Positions 1-13,100 are shown, counted from the stretch's first letter. The stretch: 64,000 bases of DNA from Wolfiporia cocos (GCA_029448655.1 JACCLO010000009.1:1674001-1738000), one strand, 5' to 3'. Numbers and translations are program-made. The notes: a model not told the origin generated them from the sequence alone.

Positions 1-1421
1 GGCATAAACGGCTAGACCCTCGATGGGTAAGCTGTCATTGATGCCCTTTAGCTAAGGGAGCTAACATGCCACAAGGCTGGCACCGAATGGATCCCGGGCT
101 TGCATTCCGATCGCTGATCCTCCCGCCTAGGCCTGATTACATATAAGTTCTCAACGTCGTGAGAAAGTAAGCTACTAGTGAGTATCACCACATTTGCCGT
201 TCCAGACCACTTGACATCCTCGTAGGACGTACTGTATGAAGAATTTTGTGTTACGCATCACTAATTATTATCTCGTGACTATGTGATGCGTGACAGAAAT
301 AGCATTGTTCTCAAGGCTAAGGAGCCCACAGCCGGCAGCACTGTTACATTATAGCAACTAGAACTGTGTGGCATGCTATAATACGACCAAATTAGCAACT
401 TCTTGAAGGCTTGTGACGCGTCATCAGTTACTCTCCATATGTACACACAATTACAGTGTATAGAAACACGACGTCCAGAGGATCGGCGATCTCACCGTGA
501 ATTTTCTCGTTGTAAATACACTTCGCACTAGAAGCGGTACAAATGCTCGCTCGCAATCGGTGCCGATGAGTTTTGATCGATTTTCCCAGCGTCCCCAACA
601 CGACGCTTCAGCAGGAGGCTTGATTTCGGCGCAACATCAGCAAATACGATCTGATCAACAAATCTTCCTCATGATTACCATGGCCGTCCTTTTCCCCGGC
701 TTGGACGTCAGCCATAATGGAAGCAATAAGACGGTAGGGCACTCGCCCGTATCCTGTGATGCAGATGCTGTTCCGGAGAAAGCGCGGCGTACCAACGTTG
801 CCGACTGGTCTGCCGTTTCTTCACAGAAACGCTGGATATCCAGCAGATCAGCGCTCAGCGCTCATACGGTTTCATCAGCTGAGCGCTCGGGTCTGACGCG
901 TCAGATAGTACACGTCCGCCGATGAAAGCTGCCTTCACAATATAGTGCATCTGACCTGCGTTTGTGTCGGTACAGTCAATGAAACAGCAGCGTTACTCAG
1001 GGTACGGAAATGAACCAACTAGCAATTGTGAACGCGATCCAGATCACAGGGAACTCCATGTCGTCTGTGGCGAAAGTTGATCGTCTTCATCCGAGATTCG
1101 CTTGCAGTCCCAGGCTCGCCGTTCCGAGATATGCTACAACGTGGTAGCGTCAGTTATAGCGGTATGAAATAACGTTGACGCTCGTGCGGACGAGAGCTCG
1201 CTGCAGAACAGCCTCGATTTAGCTTGCAGCCATGCGGCTTCCTGACCGGCTCAACGCTCTATCTTCCACCGCAAGGCTCATAAACGCCTGAGAAGACTCA
1301 CTTTGTACATAAGGCGGCTGCAGCTACGTGCCCTGCACGTCCTGCTCGGCGGTGGACCGCTCGTTGAACTCCTTCCCACTTTCCTCTAGCCAGCTATCCT
1401 CGTTCTCTCTCAATCGTCACG
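1..1421. other. Intergenic, no supported gene
   Basis: No recognisable gene. An open frame at 497-925 (+) encodes a 142-residue low-complexity peptide with no motif I recognise, and it has no sign of splicing or conservation, so I do not call it. Around 848-888 there is a cluster of GAGCGCT/AGCGCTC palindromes. The last 200 bases are C/T-rich, as expected for the promoter and leader of the zinc-finger gene that follows. Confidence 0.5.
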
Positions 1422-2293
1422 ATGATGCCGAACTACTCCCACAGCCAATCCACTGGCTGGCAACATGTTGCAACACCTACTCAAGACAACACCCACGAAT
1501 TCGCTTTCGCGATGATGCACGATCAATCACAGATAGGGCTGTTAGTGTATCGCTCAGCTGAGTCATCTACAGGCCGAGGACTGATTATCTGCAGAGGGCA
1601 GGACTCACCATACTCGACTGGCAATGTCGGATTTTCTTTTCACCAATATGGAGTCAGTTCAAGTCACCTTCCGTGAGCTTCATCTTCCCTATGATTACGT
1701 CTCACCAACCATCTCGTTTCAGTCAGGAACAGGCGCATACAAATCATCCATCCGCACCCATGCCGTCCATGCAGTCCATGTTACTTAGCCATCACGCCGG
1801 CCACTACATGCATCCTCACCCTTATCACCCATTACAAACTGAAGATCCGTCGATTCATCCGGTCCATACATCGCCAATTAGCTCATCCGACCAGGCGCAA
1901 TGCCGCTGGGGTCATTCATGTGGAAGGTCCCTTGATGATGTCACTCCTGCTGGCATCGCACGCCATCTGAAGGAGCATCATATCGACCCTAGCACTTGGC
2001 ACAACAAAAACCGGGGCCATTGCTTCTGGTCGGATTGGGATGGCCTATGCAACAGGGAAATGAACTACGCCAGCTTCGGCAAGCACATCGCATCAGTACA
2101 TCTCCATGCCACAGCCAGCAAATGTCCACACTGCCAGCGCGCATTGGGTAGGGCTGATTCCTTGGATCGCCACATCAAAAACTACTGCGAATATCGGCAC
2201 AAATCTCAGAAGCCAATCGGAAAAACACACCTCGTTCGTGCTGTGGAGCTTAGTAGGTCCATAGATTATGTGTTTGCTTCTGTGAGACATTGA
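1422..2293 (+). CDS. C2H2-like zinc-finger protein, paralog 1
   Basis: Predicted 255-residue protein from three exons: 1422-1540, 1595-1672 and 1723-2293. Both introns (54 and 50 nt) are GT-AG and the frame is continuous. The N-terminal half is Pro/His/Ser/Gln-rich and probably disordered. The C-terminal half has three Cys/His modules: CRWGHSC...H-x4-H at about residue 126, CFWSDWDGLC...H-x4-H at about 166, and CPHC...H-x3-C at about 200. The spacing is looser than in classical DNA-binding fingers, but the layout is typical of small basidiomycete C2H2 proteins, so a transcription-factor-like nuclear role is inferred only. The gene at 5808-6680 is a clear paralog with the same three modules. 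The start is the first ATG in the frame; ATGATG allows a start one codon later. Confidence 0.75.
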
Positions 2294-2522
2294 TGGGACT
2301 GGACAGATGGTTATCCAGAGTCTCACTAGCACTGCTGCATGCAATACTATATTCAGCTGCAGGAAAGGCTGCCGTACGAAGGGAGACGCAATGATGACGG
2401 CCGATTGATGTCCCGGACATTTGAAGGCGTGGTTATTGTCAGCCTCGCAGTATATCCTCGATCTGTACCGTATGCTGTATTATAGCACCTGCTCTAGAAT
2501 TCTCTCCAGGTGGAAGGCTTGT

Positions 2523-3249
2523 TATGAGGGGCGCCAGCGGACATAATCATTTGGGATCCCGTAGTTCGGCTTGAAGTTGACAGCTTGGTATTGTTGCTTC
2601 ATCGATACTATTCGGCACGCTTATGTTGAAATTGAGATTTGGGATTTGGGGTTCGGCGCATCCGGCGCAAATTCGGCGACTCCGGCGCGATTTCGGCTTG
2701 CTCAGTTTGATTTCGACAAGCGCGCGCAGAGCAGCACTGAGGATGCACTGTGGGCGGGCACACACAGTGTGATTTTGCTCTGTTCTCTTCGGAGCTCTTG
2801 TCCGGAGAGCTGAGATACAGCGCAAGAGGATTCCGCCTTCTCGGCGTGTTGCGCAGGAGATTATACATGTAAGCTCGCAAAAAATGTCATATACGAAAAT
2901 TAAAATGAATGGGAAGAATGAGATCATTCAGAGGCCTGGGGGTAATACAAGTACACTACTTCATAGCCAATCACAGGTCAAAGTACACAAGACCTCAACA
3001 TGAAGTCAACGGCGCAGGAGTGGACCGTTAAGAATGCGTCGAGCTCGGGTGTTGAGAACATACCGCATTCGGGCATTGCCAAATAATACCAAGCAGGCAT
3101 TAGGCGCACAACAACAGGTGCATCGCGAGGCCGAAATGACAGTTACATATGCCGAAATATTGACAGCTGGACCGAAATGTTGACAGCTAGGCCGAAATTC
3201 TGACAGTAGAGCCTCCCAATTTACTGATGTCCGCTGGCGCACATCATAG
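2523..3249. mobile_element. Small TIR element (MITE-like)
   Basis: The ends carry inverted repeats. GCGCCAGCGGACAT at 2531 is mirrored by ATGTCCGCTGGCGC ending at 3240, with weaker pairing outward. CTTGT occurs at 2518-2522 and again at 3250-3254, which would be a 5-bp target-site duplication if the element is 2523-3249. No transposase is encoded. The interior holds GC-rich simple sequence (2640-2720) and a 20-bp minisatellite. The exact ends are uncertain by a base or two because the two outer arms differ in length. Confidence 0.5.
3130..3209. repeat. Minisatellite, period 20-21 bp, four units
   Basis: Four successive units start with GCCGAAAT or ACCGAAAT at 3130, 3151, 3171 and 3191, each followed by a TTGACAGCT-like block. 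It lies just inside the right inverted repeat of the TIR element, a position typical of subterminal transposase-binding repeats. Confidence 0.7.
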
Positions 3250-5807
3250 CTTGTACCATCATTGACAGTCAATTGTCTGCACTACGAATCTACTTTCACA
3301 GGTTTCATTTGCTTCACTGCTGGCCCTTTGGATATGCAAAAAAGGCAGCTTATTATCCAACCGAGCCGCGGACCCCTGCCCCTGGGCGGTAGCCGTGCGA
3401 ATCAGATTCGCACGACCAGGCTGTGCTGTATCAGATCTTCACATGCAGGATGTGTAGCACCTCCTTTACGCGCTGCCACTTCGTGTGTGTATTCTAGCTT
3501 GGTCAGCGTACCGGAGATATAGTTCTTCTTTTGGAGTACAGGAATCAAAGAAATTCAAATTGTACACATCGCGAGGAGTGTTGAGAGATCCGGCATAGAG
3601 ATCCGGCATAGGGGCCGGGATATCAGCAAAATTCAAAAAGACTAGGGCGTTCAGTCTCCCTCGCCTTGTAGGGTAGACAATATTGTCCTTCAGCCCCCAC
3701 AGGGCCCGGATATCCTTAATTGTGGACAGTGCCCGAGTTACTTCCCCGGCTCAATCCACGCAAGAAGAATAACGTTAATGGTCTTATTCACGGATGTTCA
3801 AGAATAGTAAAGGAGGCTGACTACAGGAGGAAGATAGCGCTCACCGGAAGTGGAGATATTGGATATTAGGGCTCCCCAACAGGCTCACAGTGACTAAGAG
3901 GGGCCTGGTCGGCCTCTAGCTCAGGACAGTGCTCAGATACCGTCGCCGAGTCAATTGCAATGTGCTGCTCATCGAGTCTTTCACGTCTACGCACGCATCT
4001 TGTTCATATTGGAAGAAGTGAAGGGACTTCACTACTTGCATATCTGACCGACTACTCGGATGGTTAAAGATCTTGGCTCAGAACTCAGCCCGGGGTCTCG
4101 TTAGACATTCACCTACAGCTGCTAGTGTCAGCGGCGACATTGCCATCCACGCACACAACGGTCAGTCATCTGCTCGGTTCTAGTCCCCGTCAAGTGTCTT
4201 TCAAGGATGGAATGTAGGACTTTGCACGACGAGGGTAAGGATCTTGCCGCAGCGGGCCTAGCGCAGCGATGTAGCGCGACCCATGGCATTTGCGCGGAGA
4301 TCCAGCTAAGAGGAGGGGGTCTTCAATGCCGCGCAGCCTCGTTACATCAGGCGTCAGGATATGATCCCGATCAGGCTGCTTCCTCGTACTGTCGGTGAGT
4401 AGGTACTGGCGCGGGTGCAGTGGAGGTCCATCGCTAGAAGCGTCGGCAAATCTACAACGCCATTTCTCGCCTTACTCGATACGCGGAATGAAAGACTTCC
4501 GCGGTTCGAGTTTCCGTGATGTCGCGGAGCTTGTTGTGGCGATACGACAGTATAACGGTCAGCCGCCCGTTGTTGCGTAGCCTTCGTCCCGCGATCCACC
4601 GGCTTGATGTTGCGAGTGACGCGCTTGCCGACCAGTGTACATCAAATACCTCACGACGTACCTATCACTTTATTGCTGCTGTGCGGTTAAATGTGGTATG
4701 AGCGGCATTGGATCCCTCTGTAATTGCATCACGAGCTCGGGAAATCTTTGATTCGCCTCGGCCCTCCAGTTCGACCATATGGGACCAATGTGCTCTTACT
4801 GGCAACGACAAGTTCGGTGCGCCAATAATGTCCGCTAACGTGTGTGTAATCACCGATGCAGGTACGCTGTCATCGATCATCGGCAGGCAGTGTGCTGTGC
4901 TGATGCAGTACGGGTGCGACGGGTATCATGCATGGTTTAATTCGCAATGTTGATCTCGGCTACGGGATCTCGCAGCATCATGTCATCGAAGGGATTCGCT
5001 ATATTGACGCGAAGTCTTCGCATGTTGGAATGGAATGGTCGACTGTGGCGGTCATAGCCAACGATGCGAAATCGAGATCTTGTAGGACGATACCTGCCAG
5101 TGCTGCGTCCATGCATTTTTGCCATTTACCGCGTGGCTTGCCATCCGACTAGACTCCGGATCCTTCCCTCCACGTGGGCAACACAGAATCATCAATTTGT
5201 TGAGTCAACCAGTATGACCAAACGGGGATAGTGCCATATATTAACGGTAGTATTATATCATTCCTGTAGGCGACAGACTGGAATGGTTATATAGGCTCGT
5301 TAGTGGTAGCAGCGGTATCGGTCATTGGCATGAAGATACGCCAGGATTGAGCATTCCTGTCAACGACTCAAAAGAGCTTCTCCATGGTCGATCGTAAGCG
5401 CTTAACAGTGAAGGTTTGCAGCGCACTATAAGCGGGGCTGTGAGCACAGCAAGCGCCATTGCGGGTGCGAGTGGAAGGCGCCGGCATCACACCAGTAGAC
5501 GGAGAGAAGCATCGGAGGGAGTTCTGCGTTCGCGATTTGTAGCCTTCGCCAACGGATGAACGATGTCACCGACGTAGACATAGTTTCCCCCCGACCTCTT
5601 CTCAATTACAGGCACTGCAATATAGCACCGCAGTGATTTGACCTTCTGAGGACTAACATGACAGTTGAATGAAGTGGCAACAGCTTCATCACCGACATCG
5701 GGTACTAACCACTGTGTGCATGTGTGGTCTCAGCGATGTCATGGCGGCTTATAATAAAGCTCGGAATCCTTGTCGGCATCGTCTACCAGCTACCTCCCTC
5801 CAGCAAG
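3250..5807. other. Intergenic, no supported gene
   Basis: About 2.5 kb with only short overlapping open frames and no recognised protein. Two local structures are clear: a near-perfect palindrome at 3394-3414 (10-bp arms, CGTGCGAATC, one-base centre) and a perfect 13-bp tandem duplication, GAGATCCGGCATA, at 3585-3610. The stretch 4207-5152 contains several 60-80 codon frames on both strands that do not join into a convincing spliced gene. Confidence 0.5.
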
Positions 5808-6680
5808 ATGGATCAATACGGATCCAACATGGATTCATTCTTCAATGTCACTGCCTCTGAAAGCGAATACACGTACATGGCTGCCAATGCCTACAGCAAT
5901 ACTGGTCGCGCACAAACGCATCCTGTGCATGAGCAGTGCCAGAATACCAATTCCACGTCCGGAATGTGAGCAGACAATGTGCCCTCAGCTTCAACGAACA
6001 TTTTCTCACCTGCCTTCAGAAGCCTTACAGCATACCACCAACCTGCACACGGTGCCGCCGCAATGCAGAGTCACACGAGCAACATCGCATATACGTGAGT
6101 ATCAGAGCTAAATGGGATGATCATCACCTAAGAATATGGTTGTCGGCTGCACAGGAATGCCGCAGTGCAAGCGAGTTTGCCCACTTATGGATTACTAAAT
6201 TGCCCGACTATGACTAGCCCGATGTAAGCGAATAGTCTATCAGAGAAACTGAACGCTAAACACCACTTCAGACCTGCTGCAACGATTCCTCCACGTCAAC
6301 AGATGCCTCCACGTCAACAGATGCCACCACCACCACCCCATCCTCGCACTGTCGCTAGGACTTCAACCTCGCCCATACCCTGTGTGTGGAACAATGGCTC
6401 TTGCAAGACCCGGTTAGATGACCTGTCCGCTGCGGGGATTTTGCGCCACTTGCGAACTCACCATTATTCGGAGGGTACCAGCGGGTCTAACAGGTGGAAA
6501 TGCAGCTGGGGCCCCAGTTGCAGGAGTGAGGAGATGAATTTTGACAGTCTGGGAAAGCACATCGCTCAGGTTCATTTGAAAACGACGAAGACGCCCTGTC
6601 AGCATTGCGGGCGGGAATTCGCTCGGCAAGATGCGTGCCTTCGTCACCAAAGGGAGACATGTGAGGGAACTCGTCAATGA
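5808..6680 (+). CDS. C2H2-like zinc-finger protein, paralog 2
   Basis: Predicted 235-residue protein from four exons: 5808-5965, 6023-6094, 6155-6223 and 6272-6680. All introns are GT-AG and the frame is unbroken. The Cys/His modules match the 1422-2293 gene in order and wording: CVWNNGSC...H-x3-H at about residue 137, CSWGPSC...GKHIAQVH, and CQHC...H-x3-C near the end. The shared phrase GKHIA-VH and the common spacing make this a paralog. An 18-bp in-frame duplication at the start of the last exon doubles the hexapeptide PPRQQM, followed by a five-proline run. The N-terminal third is Asn/Ser/Thr-rich and differs from paralog 1, so only the finger region is conserved. Function unknown; a DNA- or RNA-binding role is inferred. 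Confidence 0.75.
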
Positions 6681-8296
6681 CATCTTTGTAGATATTTCTT
6701 TATCTTTATCTGTACTATGCGATGGTCCTGCTTCAGTGTATCTGTCAGTCTCTGTCATTGACTATCTGTGTATCATACCCGCACCTATATGCCAGATCAT
6801 CATGTCCGTGTATCCTTTCGCAGCTTTCGCATTGCCCAGACCCAACGACCCACACGTCCGGTGATCGCAGAATTACCAAATACGCGTGTTAATCGGTACA
6901 CTGAGGTCTGGAGTCCCCTATGATAGTGTATAGCGACTGTGCTCACCTATAAAGCCCGGATGGCTTGACGTCAACCACCTGGTGAGGAGCGCGCCGACGA
7001 ATGCTGTGGGTCCCCATGCCTATGTTGACTGCATCGAACACTTCCAGAAGTCACCTGCGAGTAATCTCATGTCGCGGACATTGGTAGATAATCTAGGACC
7101 TCGAGTGAGACGGCACTGTTGTGAGGACCGGGTGTGCAGCCGGGTCGGACCGCTGTTTGCTGCGGACTGCTGGCCTCGTTGACGCCACAAAAAGCTGGTA
7201 TCTTGGTACACCTACGTCGGCTATCGAGCTGAGGCAGGACAATCTGGCAGCATACTCAATACAAGATGGATGCGGCTATTGGTTTGACAAGGCAAGTGGT
7301 TAGATGTGTGCAGGGTTGATCGTTTGAGGCCGCACGGCGGCAAATCCGACCAGAGAGCGCCGTTTTCTTGTCACAGCAAGCGATCAAACAAATGAGTAGA
7401 CAAGACCTGCAGCAGTGGGAACAGATGCTCTGCACGTGCATATCGTATGGTGCAGACGTTGGCTCTTCCTGTGGACGAGTCCAGAGACCAGAACGAGATA
7501 TCTACAATAGAACTCTATATATCCATAGCTGAAATTGATACTGCTTTAGGCTGCGGCCGAGACCCGCGGACCGCTGAAGCAGCGAATCAGATTGCCACCG
7601 TGTGCGGAACTGAAGCCAGAATCACATTCGCCAGCCGAATGCGAGTTAGGTCATTGAGATCCTCAAGGTTTTAGGGCTGCTGTCAGTGAGCACTGGATAT
7701 TGAACAGTATCCGTGTCACATCGCGGGGGATATTGAGGGCCGCCACCATATCGCTGGCTCACAATCTAGCACTGTCGACTCTAAGCAGATCATGGCATTG
7801 ATCTTGAATCGACAGGCCTTCATAGCTTTATCTCGGTCTTGACGCACCATGGGGGCCGCTGGCGGATAGTTCGGGATGCGTGAAATATGATAGATAATAC
7901 GCAAACAGCGCTGAAATAACACGCACCGATGAGCAACGTGAACAGCTGATTTTCAACCGCATGCGTGAATACCTCTGCGCCGTTTCGTACCGTCAATTAT
8001 GTGAACTTGAACGAGGCTATCGATATCTGATGCTTCGATCAGTGATATGGGCGACAATTTTTCTCTTACACTTACCGCGGTGTATATGCTGAGATCCCAT
8101 CCTTACTACAGATCCCTTGCTGGATTGCCGATGTGATGTAATTTAAATGAGCAACTGGTATCTTATCGGATGGATTTGGTAATGATATTTAACCGCTGGG
8201 TATGTCGTGATCGAATTCGATTACGTCGATTACGAGTCATACGTCCTCAATGATCATGCCATGCTCGTACCCGCCATCTTTTTGCATTCGGACAAG
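6681..8296. other. Intergenic, no supported gene
   Basis: Short open frames only (60-77 codons), none recognised. The last ~100 bases act as leader or promoter for CIA1. Confidence 0.5.
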
Positions 8297-9603
8297 ATGG
8301 ATAGCCTTCCGGCTCGCATCGAGCTTATAACACAACTGGAAGGTGCGAGCGTGTAGTCCGGGGGATAACAAATTCACTAAATTTGATTGTAGGACATGAT
8401 GATCGGTCATGGCATGTCGCGTGGAATCCTCAGAGACCAATACTGGCATCATGCTCAGCGGACAAAAGTGTGCGACTTTACACCTACAAGAGCTTTCAGG
8501 AAGCGGAGAAAGCAAGCCTGACGTTCACTTACCACACAACGATCCCGACCGGTCACGGAAAGACAGTGCGCGCTATCGCCTGGTCGCCCTCTGGGAAGAC
8601 TCTAGCCACCGCATCTTTTGATTCCAACATTGGGATCTGGGCTCAAGACGAGGAAGAAGGCGCTGGAGTGGACGACGGCGAGGGCAGAAGTACAGAATGG
8701 GAGTGCATGACCCTCTTGGAGGGGCATGAGACGGAATGCAAGAGTATCGCATATTCTATCTCTGGCAACCTGCTAGCGAGCTGCAGCAGGGACAAGACCG
8801 TCTGGGTATGGGAAGGTGCGTATGCCTCCTCGTCTAAGTCAGCGAACGAAACAGATCAACCGCAAATCGTCTCAGTACATCCCGACTATGACTTCGAATG
8901 CATGGGTGTGCTCATGGAGCACTCGCAAGACGTGAAGTGCGTCGCCTGGCATCCACACGAAGAGGTCAGCTAGCCAGTCGTCTCATCTGCCCCGAATCCA
9001 CTCACCACATGCCTCCCACCCAGCGCAGATCCTCGCCTCTGCGTCGTACGATGACACGATCAAACTATACGTAGACGACCCCTCCGAGGACTGGTTCTGC
9101 TTCGCGACGCTCACGGGCCATGAGTCAACAGTGTGGGCGCTTGCATTCTCTCCTGACGGTCGTTACCTTGCCTCCGGCTCCGACGACAAGACCGTGCGAG
9201 TGTGGGAGCGAGTACAAGAACACAAGTGGGAATGCGTCGCCGTCCTGGAGGGTCACGAGAGAAGCGTGTACTCAATCAGCTGGGGGAAAGGCAGCGGCGA
9301 TGGCCTTGGTTGGTTGGCGAGTACCGGCGGTGATGGGACGATACATATTTGGGCCATGAGCGTATGTGCTAATATTCCATCAGACATTCTGGGCGGCATT
9401 TGACTTACTGTCAGCAGTCGACTGCTGCGGAGGAAGGTGGCAAATCCACCCTCGTCCACAAGCTGATCGCTCGATTCCCCTGTGCTCATGATGTGTCGGA
9501 CGTTAACAGCGTTGTATGGTGCCCACACCAGGGGCTCGAAAATGTTTTTGCGACCGCGGGTGATGATGGACTTGTCAGGGTGTGGAGAGTCATTCTTGCT
9601 TGA
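8297..9603 (+). CDS. CIA1: Cytosolic iron-sulfur assembly WD40 protein CIA1/CIAO1
   Basis: Four exons (8297-8342, 8393-8964, 9029-9361, 9418-9603) give 378 residues, close to the usual length for this family. CIA1 is the WD40 docking subunit of the cytosolic targeting complex that hands Fe-S clusters to nuclear and cytosolic apoproteins. The sequence has the expected string of WD repeats: GHDDRSWHVAWNP with SADKSVRLY, GHGKTVRAIAWSPSGKTLATASFDSNIGIW, GHETECKSIAYS with CSRDKTVWVW, HSQDVKCVAWHP, GHESTVWALAFSPDGRYLASGSDDKTVRVW, GHERSVYSISW, and a final GDDGLVRVW blade. The start was chosen because the short first exon splices in frame to restore EGHDDR. It is convergent with the ubiquitin protease downstream. 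Confidence 0.93.
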
Positions 9604-10138
9604 AGGTCATGAACCCACTGGTAAGCGATGTATCTATTCATTGTAGAATTGATCCCGATGCATGTAAACTCGTGTGCTGCTACAACTGTAGCTCCTTTTG
9701 GCGTAGCCACTTCACTCAGGCACTATGGTCCTATTGAAATCCTAGCCGCCTTCCATGAGGGTAGGGAGGCTTTGAAAAATGACTAGTCATCAATGATTGT
9801 CGGCTCCAATCGCGTACGGCGCCAGATCGCAGATCGACCTGGAGGGCTTCCATTCAACGTATGTCGCTGAGATGTGCGGTTGCTCGCTGAGTCGCGCCTT
9901 TTTGATATCACCAGAGCACGCTTTGCTCCCGTTGTTTCATTCTACCAGCAGATTCGGGATACACTTGTTAGTACTATTAAAGTTTACAGTCCGTGCAGGT
10001 CCCATCTACAACAAGCTGTCAGCGAAAGGTATAACTTAGGTATACAAAATAGCCGAAGTATTGGATCTAAATATGCGATGCCGTGAACTCGCAGGCAGAT
10101 CCGACGGCGAGGCGATTGCGTCGCGGAGCGACGAGACC
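9604..10138. other. Convergent intergenic spacer
   Basis: Spacer between the 3' ends of CIA1 (+) and the ubiquitin protease (-). No gene or repeat seen; it should contain the two facing poly(A) regions. Confidence 0.5.
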
Positions 10139-13100
10139 TCAGATCCGCTCGTACATGCAGATGTACGCCTTCGCCTTAAGCACTTCATCAAGCGTCGTCA
10201 GCCGCACGATCGTATCACTGATGTAAGCCCATTGCCGCTGCGGCTTGTGCGGTTTGACGCCATCCATTGGATTCGCATCAGATTGCACAGCAGGGGACAG
10301 AGCAGAGCCATCTGCCACGATGGGTGCTTGGAGACCTTCCGTCTGCGAAGATGGAAGTGCAGTGTACGCAATGTAATGGCCGCCCAACTGAGAATCGAAG
10401 TCAATGGAATTCGTCCACGCGATGATACAACAACATACCATGTTGCCGATGTGTACCACCACAGCATATAGGCGGTACATGCACCGATGAGGTTCCTTGC
10501 CCTTCTCCTTGCCAGCTTTGTCAGACGTGAAATCTTCTCGCCGAGGAGCCAGGTATGGGGCCAGGTCCAGGTATTCTGGAAATGCAACGTACTCGTCGAG
10601 CTTCTTGACTCCGCCCGCACCGGTGAACGAGTATGTGTAAGTCCGGTTGGTCTGTTGGAACCGTTTCAGGTGTACGACGAGAATTGGAGGTGGCTCTGCA
10701 ATGAGGTACCGCTTATACATTCTTCGGAGGATGACTTGTTGAGACCGAGGTATCCGTGCGGTCGACGTGTCGGGCATTGGCACCTTTGAGCGATCTGCTG
10801 ATGATGGCGTGTCGGTAGTCAAATTCTCGACTGATGTCCTCGGAGAAGCCGAAGGAGACGCTACAGGAGACGCGTCCGAATACGCAGAAGTACTCGCGGA
10901 GACGTCGCTATCCGACTCGTAGCTCTCATCGTCATCACAGCTGTCACTATCCACATCGGCGCCGTCTATTTTAGACTTGGCACGACGTCGGCCCCGAGGA
11001 GTGAGCAACGATTCATCAGAAGGGAATGGAACCGTTGAGCTGGTCTGTGTCGTTGAGGAAAGTCGAGGACCAACGTCATCGCCATCCCCCGCTCCAGCAG
11101 CGACCGGTGGTGTAAGTGGCGACTCAGGCCCAGTTGTCGAGATCGATGGTATAAGCAGGCCACCATAAGTCATTGGCCGCGTTGGAGATACCAAAGGCGT
11201 TGGCGTCTTCGATCCGACGCTGGTGGGCGCCGTAAGCGAAGTCGTGTCGGAAACGTTGTCCGTAAGGGAGACTACGCTGTGTGGAGCTGAAGTAGTTTCC
11301 GAAGAAGCGACCATACTCTCCGAAGTAATGGACCGTGCTTCCGTCGGAGGACTAGCGCCTTGTTCAGCTTCAGCGGAATCGCTTCCGTCGGCCAACTTCT
11401 CATCACTTTTCTCCGTCCCTTCGCTGCTCGCTCCCTCACTAGCAGGACCGTCCTCGTTGACGCCCGGCATGTCTTGCCGGCGAGGCTTGTATAGACCATT
11501 TGCAATTTTCCAGCACCTGTGACAGCCTACCATATTGTCCCCTTCCAGAATCTCGACGGCAGTGAACATTCTCAGGCAGTCTTCAATACCTGGAAGATGT
11601 GTCATTTTAGCCCAGGCTGCCTGCGCAGCCGCCGAACGGGCACCGCCGGCAATGGCATGATGAATCATCGAGAAGGGGTTGCCAGTCTGTGTATGGACGT
11701 CTGCCAAAAGCTTGTGGAGATAGGCCGCCTCTTGCCGGGAGGGCTTAGGCGCATGAGGCGATTTCTTTTGCTTTCCCCCGAGCGCTGTGCCCCGCTTGAG
11801 ATGTTGTGGGCGCAACGGCGCCGTGATGGGAGGATTCGTCAACGGCGACGGCGACAGCAGTGGGGACCCGACACGGAGACGCGCAACGTCAGGCACGTCG
11901 GCAGCATCGGAGCCACTGTCGTACGCGCGCACCGCAGCTGCAACGGACGGTTTGCCCGATTCTGACTCGCTATAGTCCTTCGACATGCGCCGGTCCTTGT
12001 CCTTTGATTTGGAGCTTACCTTCCGACCGCGCTCGACCGATCGGCTCGGGCTGCCTGGGTCCAACGCCTTCATACCCTTCTTCACCGATACGCTGAGACG
12101 CCGTCCGAACCGGCCCCACGGGTCGTCCTTCTCCTTCTTCTCCTTCTTTCGCTCATGCTCCGGCCCGGGAATGATAGCGTCCGTCTGGGTCTCTTGCTCT
12201 GACGGTGGCTCGGCATCCTTGTTGCGCTCCTTGCCCTCGCTCGCATCTGCGCTCGTGTCCTCGTCCTCGGCGGCCCCCAACGGCGGGGGCGAGCCCGAGG
12301 TCACCATATCGGGCACCTCGTCCCGCGCTTCATGCTCGTCCATGTTCTCGCTGACGTGGTCAAAGCTCCGGCGGCGCGGGCCCTCGTTCACAGGCGGATC
12401 GTTCTCCTGCGTGACGACCTCCAGGCTGCGCCGCAGTGGGTCCGCAGGCACAGACGACGAGCGGTGCATCGCCTTGTCCGGCGGCGGGCGAAACTGGCCG
12501 CGCAGCTTGCGTGCGAGCATCTTGAACCGGTCGCGCTTGCGGTCCTTGACGTAGTCCTCGGGCTTGATGCTCAGGCTCAGGTCGTTGAACTCCTCGTACG
12601 TGAGCGACACCTTCTTACACTTTTCGCACACAAGGATGCTCGCGAGCTGTCCCCCGAACAGCATGTCCACGAACGACTGCAGCTTCTCCTCGTCGCCCGG
12701 CGCGGGGGCGCTCGGCGGCGGGGGCGCGCGCTTTTTTCGCGACCGCCTACGCGGCTCCGGCGGGGGAGGTTGGCGCTGCTTGATCACCTACCAACAGTTT
12801 AATGAGTATTTATGCGATTATGGGCAATGAACATACATCCAACTCTTCCATACGCATCGCATCGAGCATGTGCCTCAGAAATTCGTGCGCGTCCTGCTGT
12901 CGGAAATCCAGGTACTGGTCGTACTTTCGACCCATCGTGAACAATAGTTCCCTGTGCAAATTAGTACAGGTACAACGAATATTAATATTGACTCACTTTG
13001 GACTCATGCTCTCCCTCTTCCGGTTCTCCTGCAAGTCCCACGCCTTGCACATCACATCAATGAATACGTCGCCTAGCGGCATGTTATCCACTCGCGGCTG

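Noticed and set aside
497..925. 142-codon plus-strand ORF
   Set aside because: No motif, no splice context, low-complexity composition, and no supporting neighbour.
11985..12802. Long plus-strand ORFs opposite the ubiquitin protease
   Set aside because: Antisense of the GC-rich disordered insert; the minus-strand frame carries all the recognised motifs.
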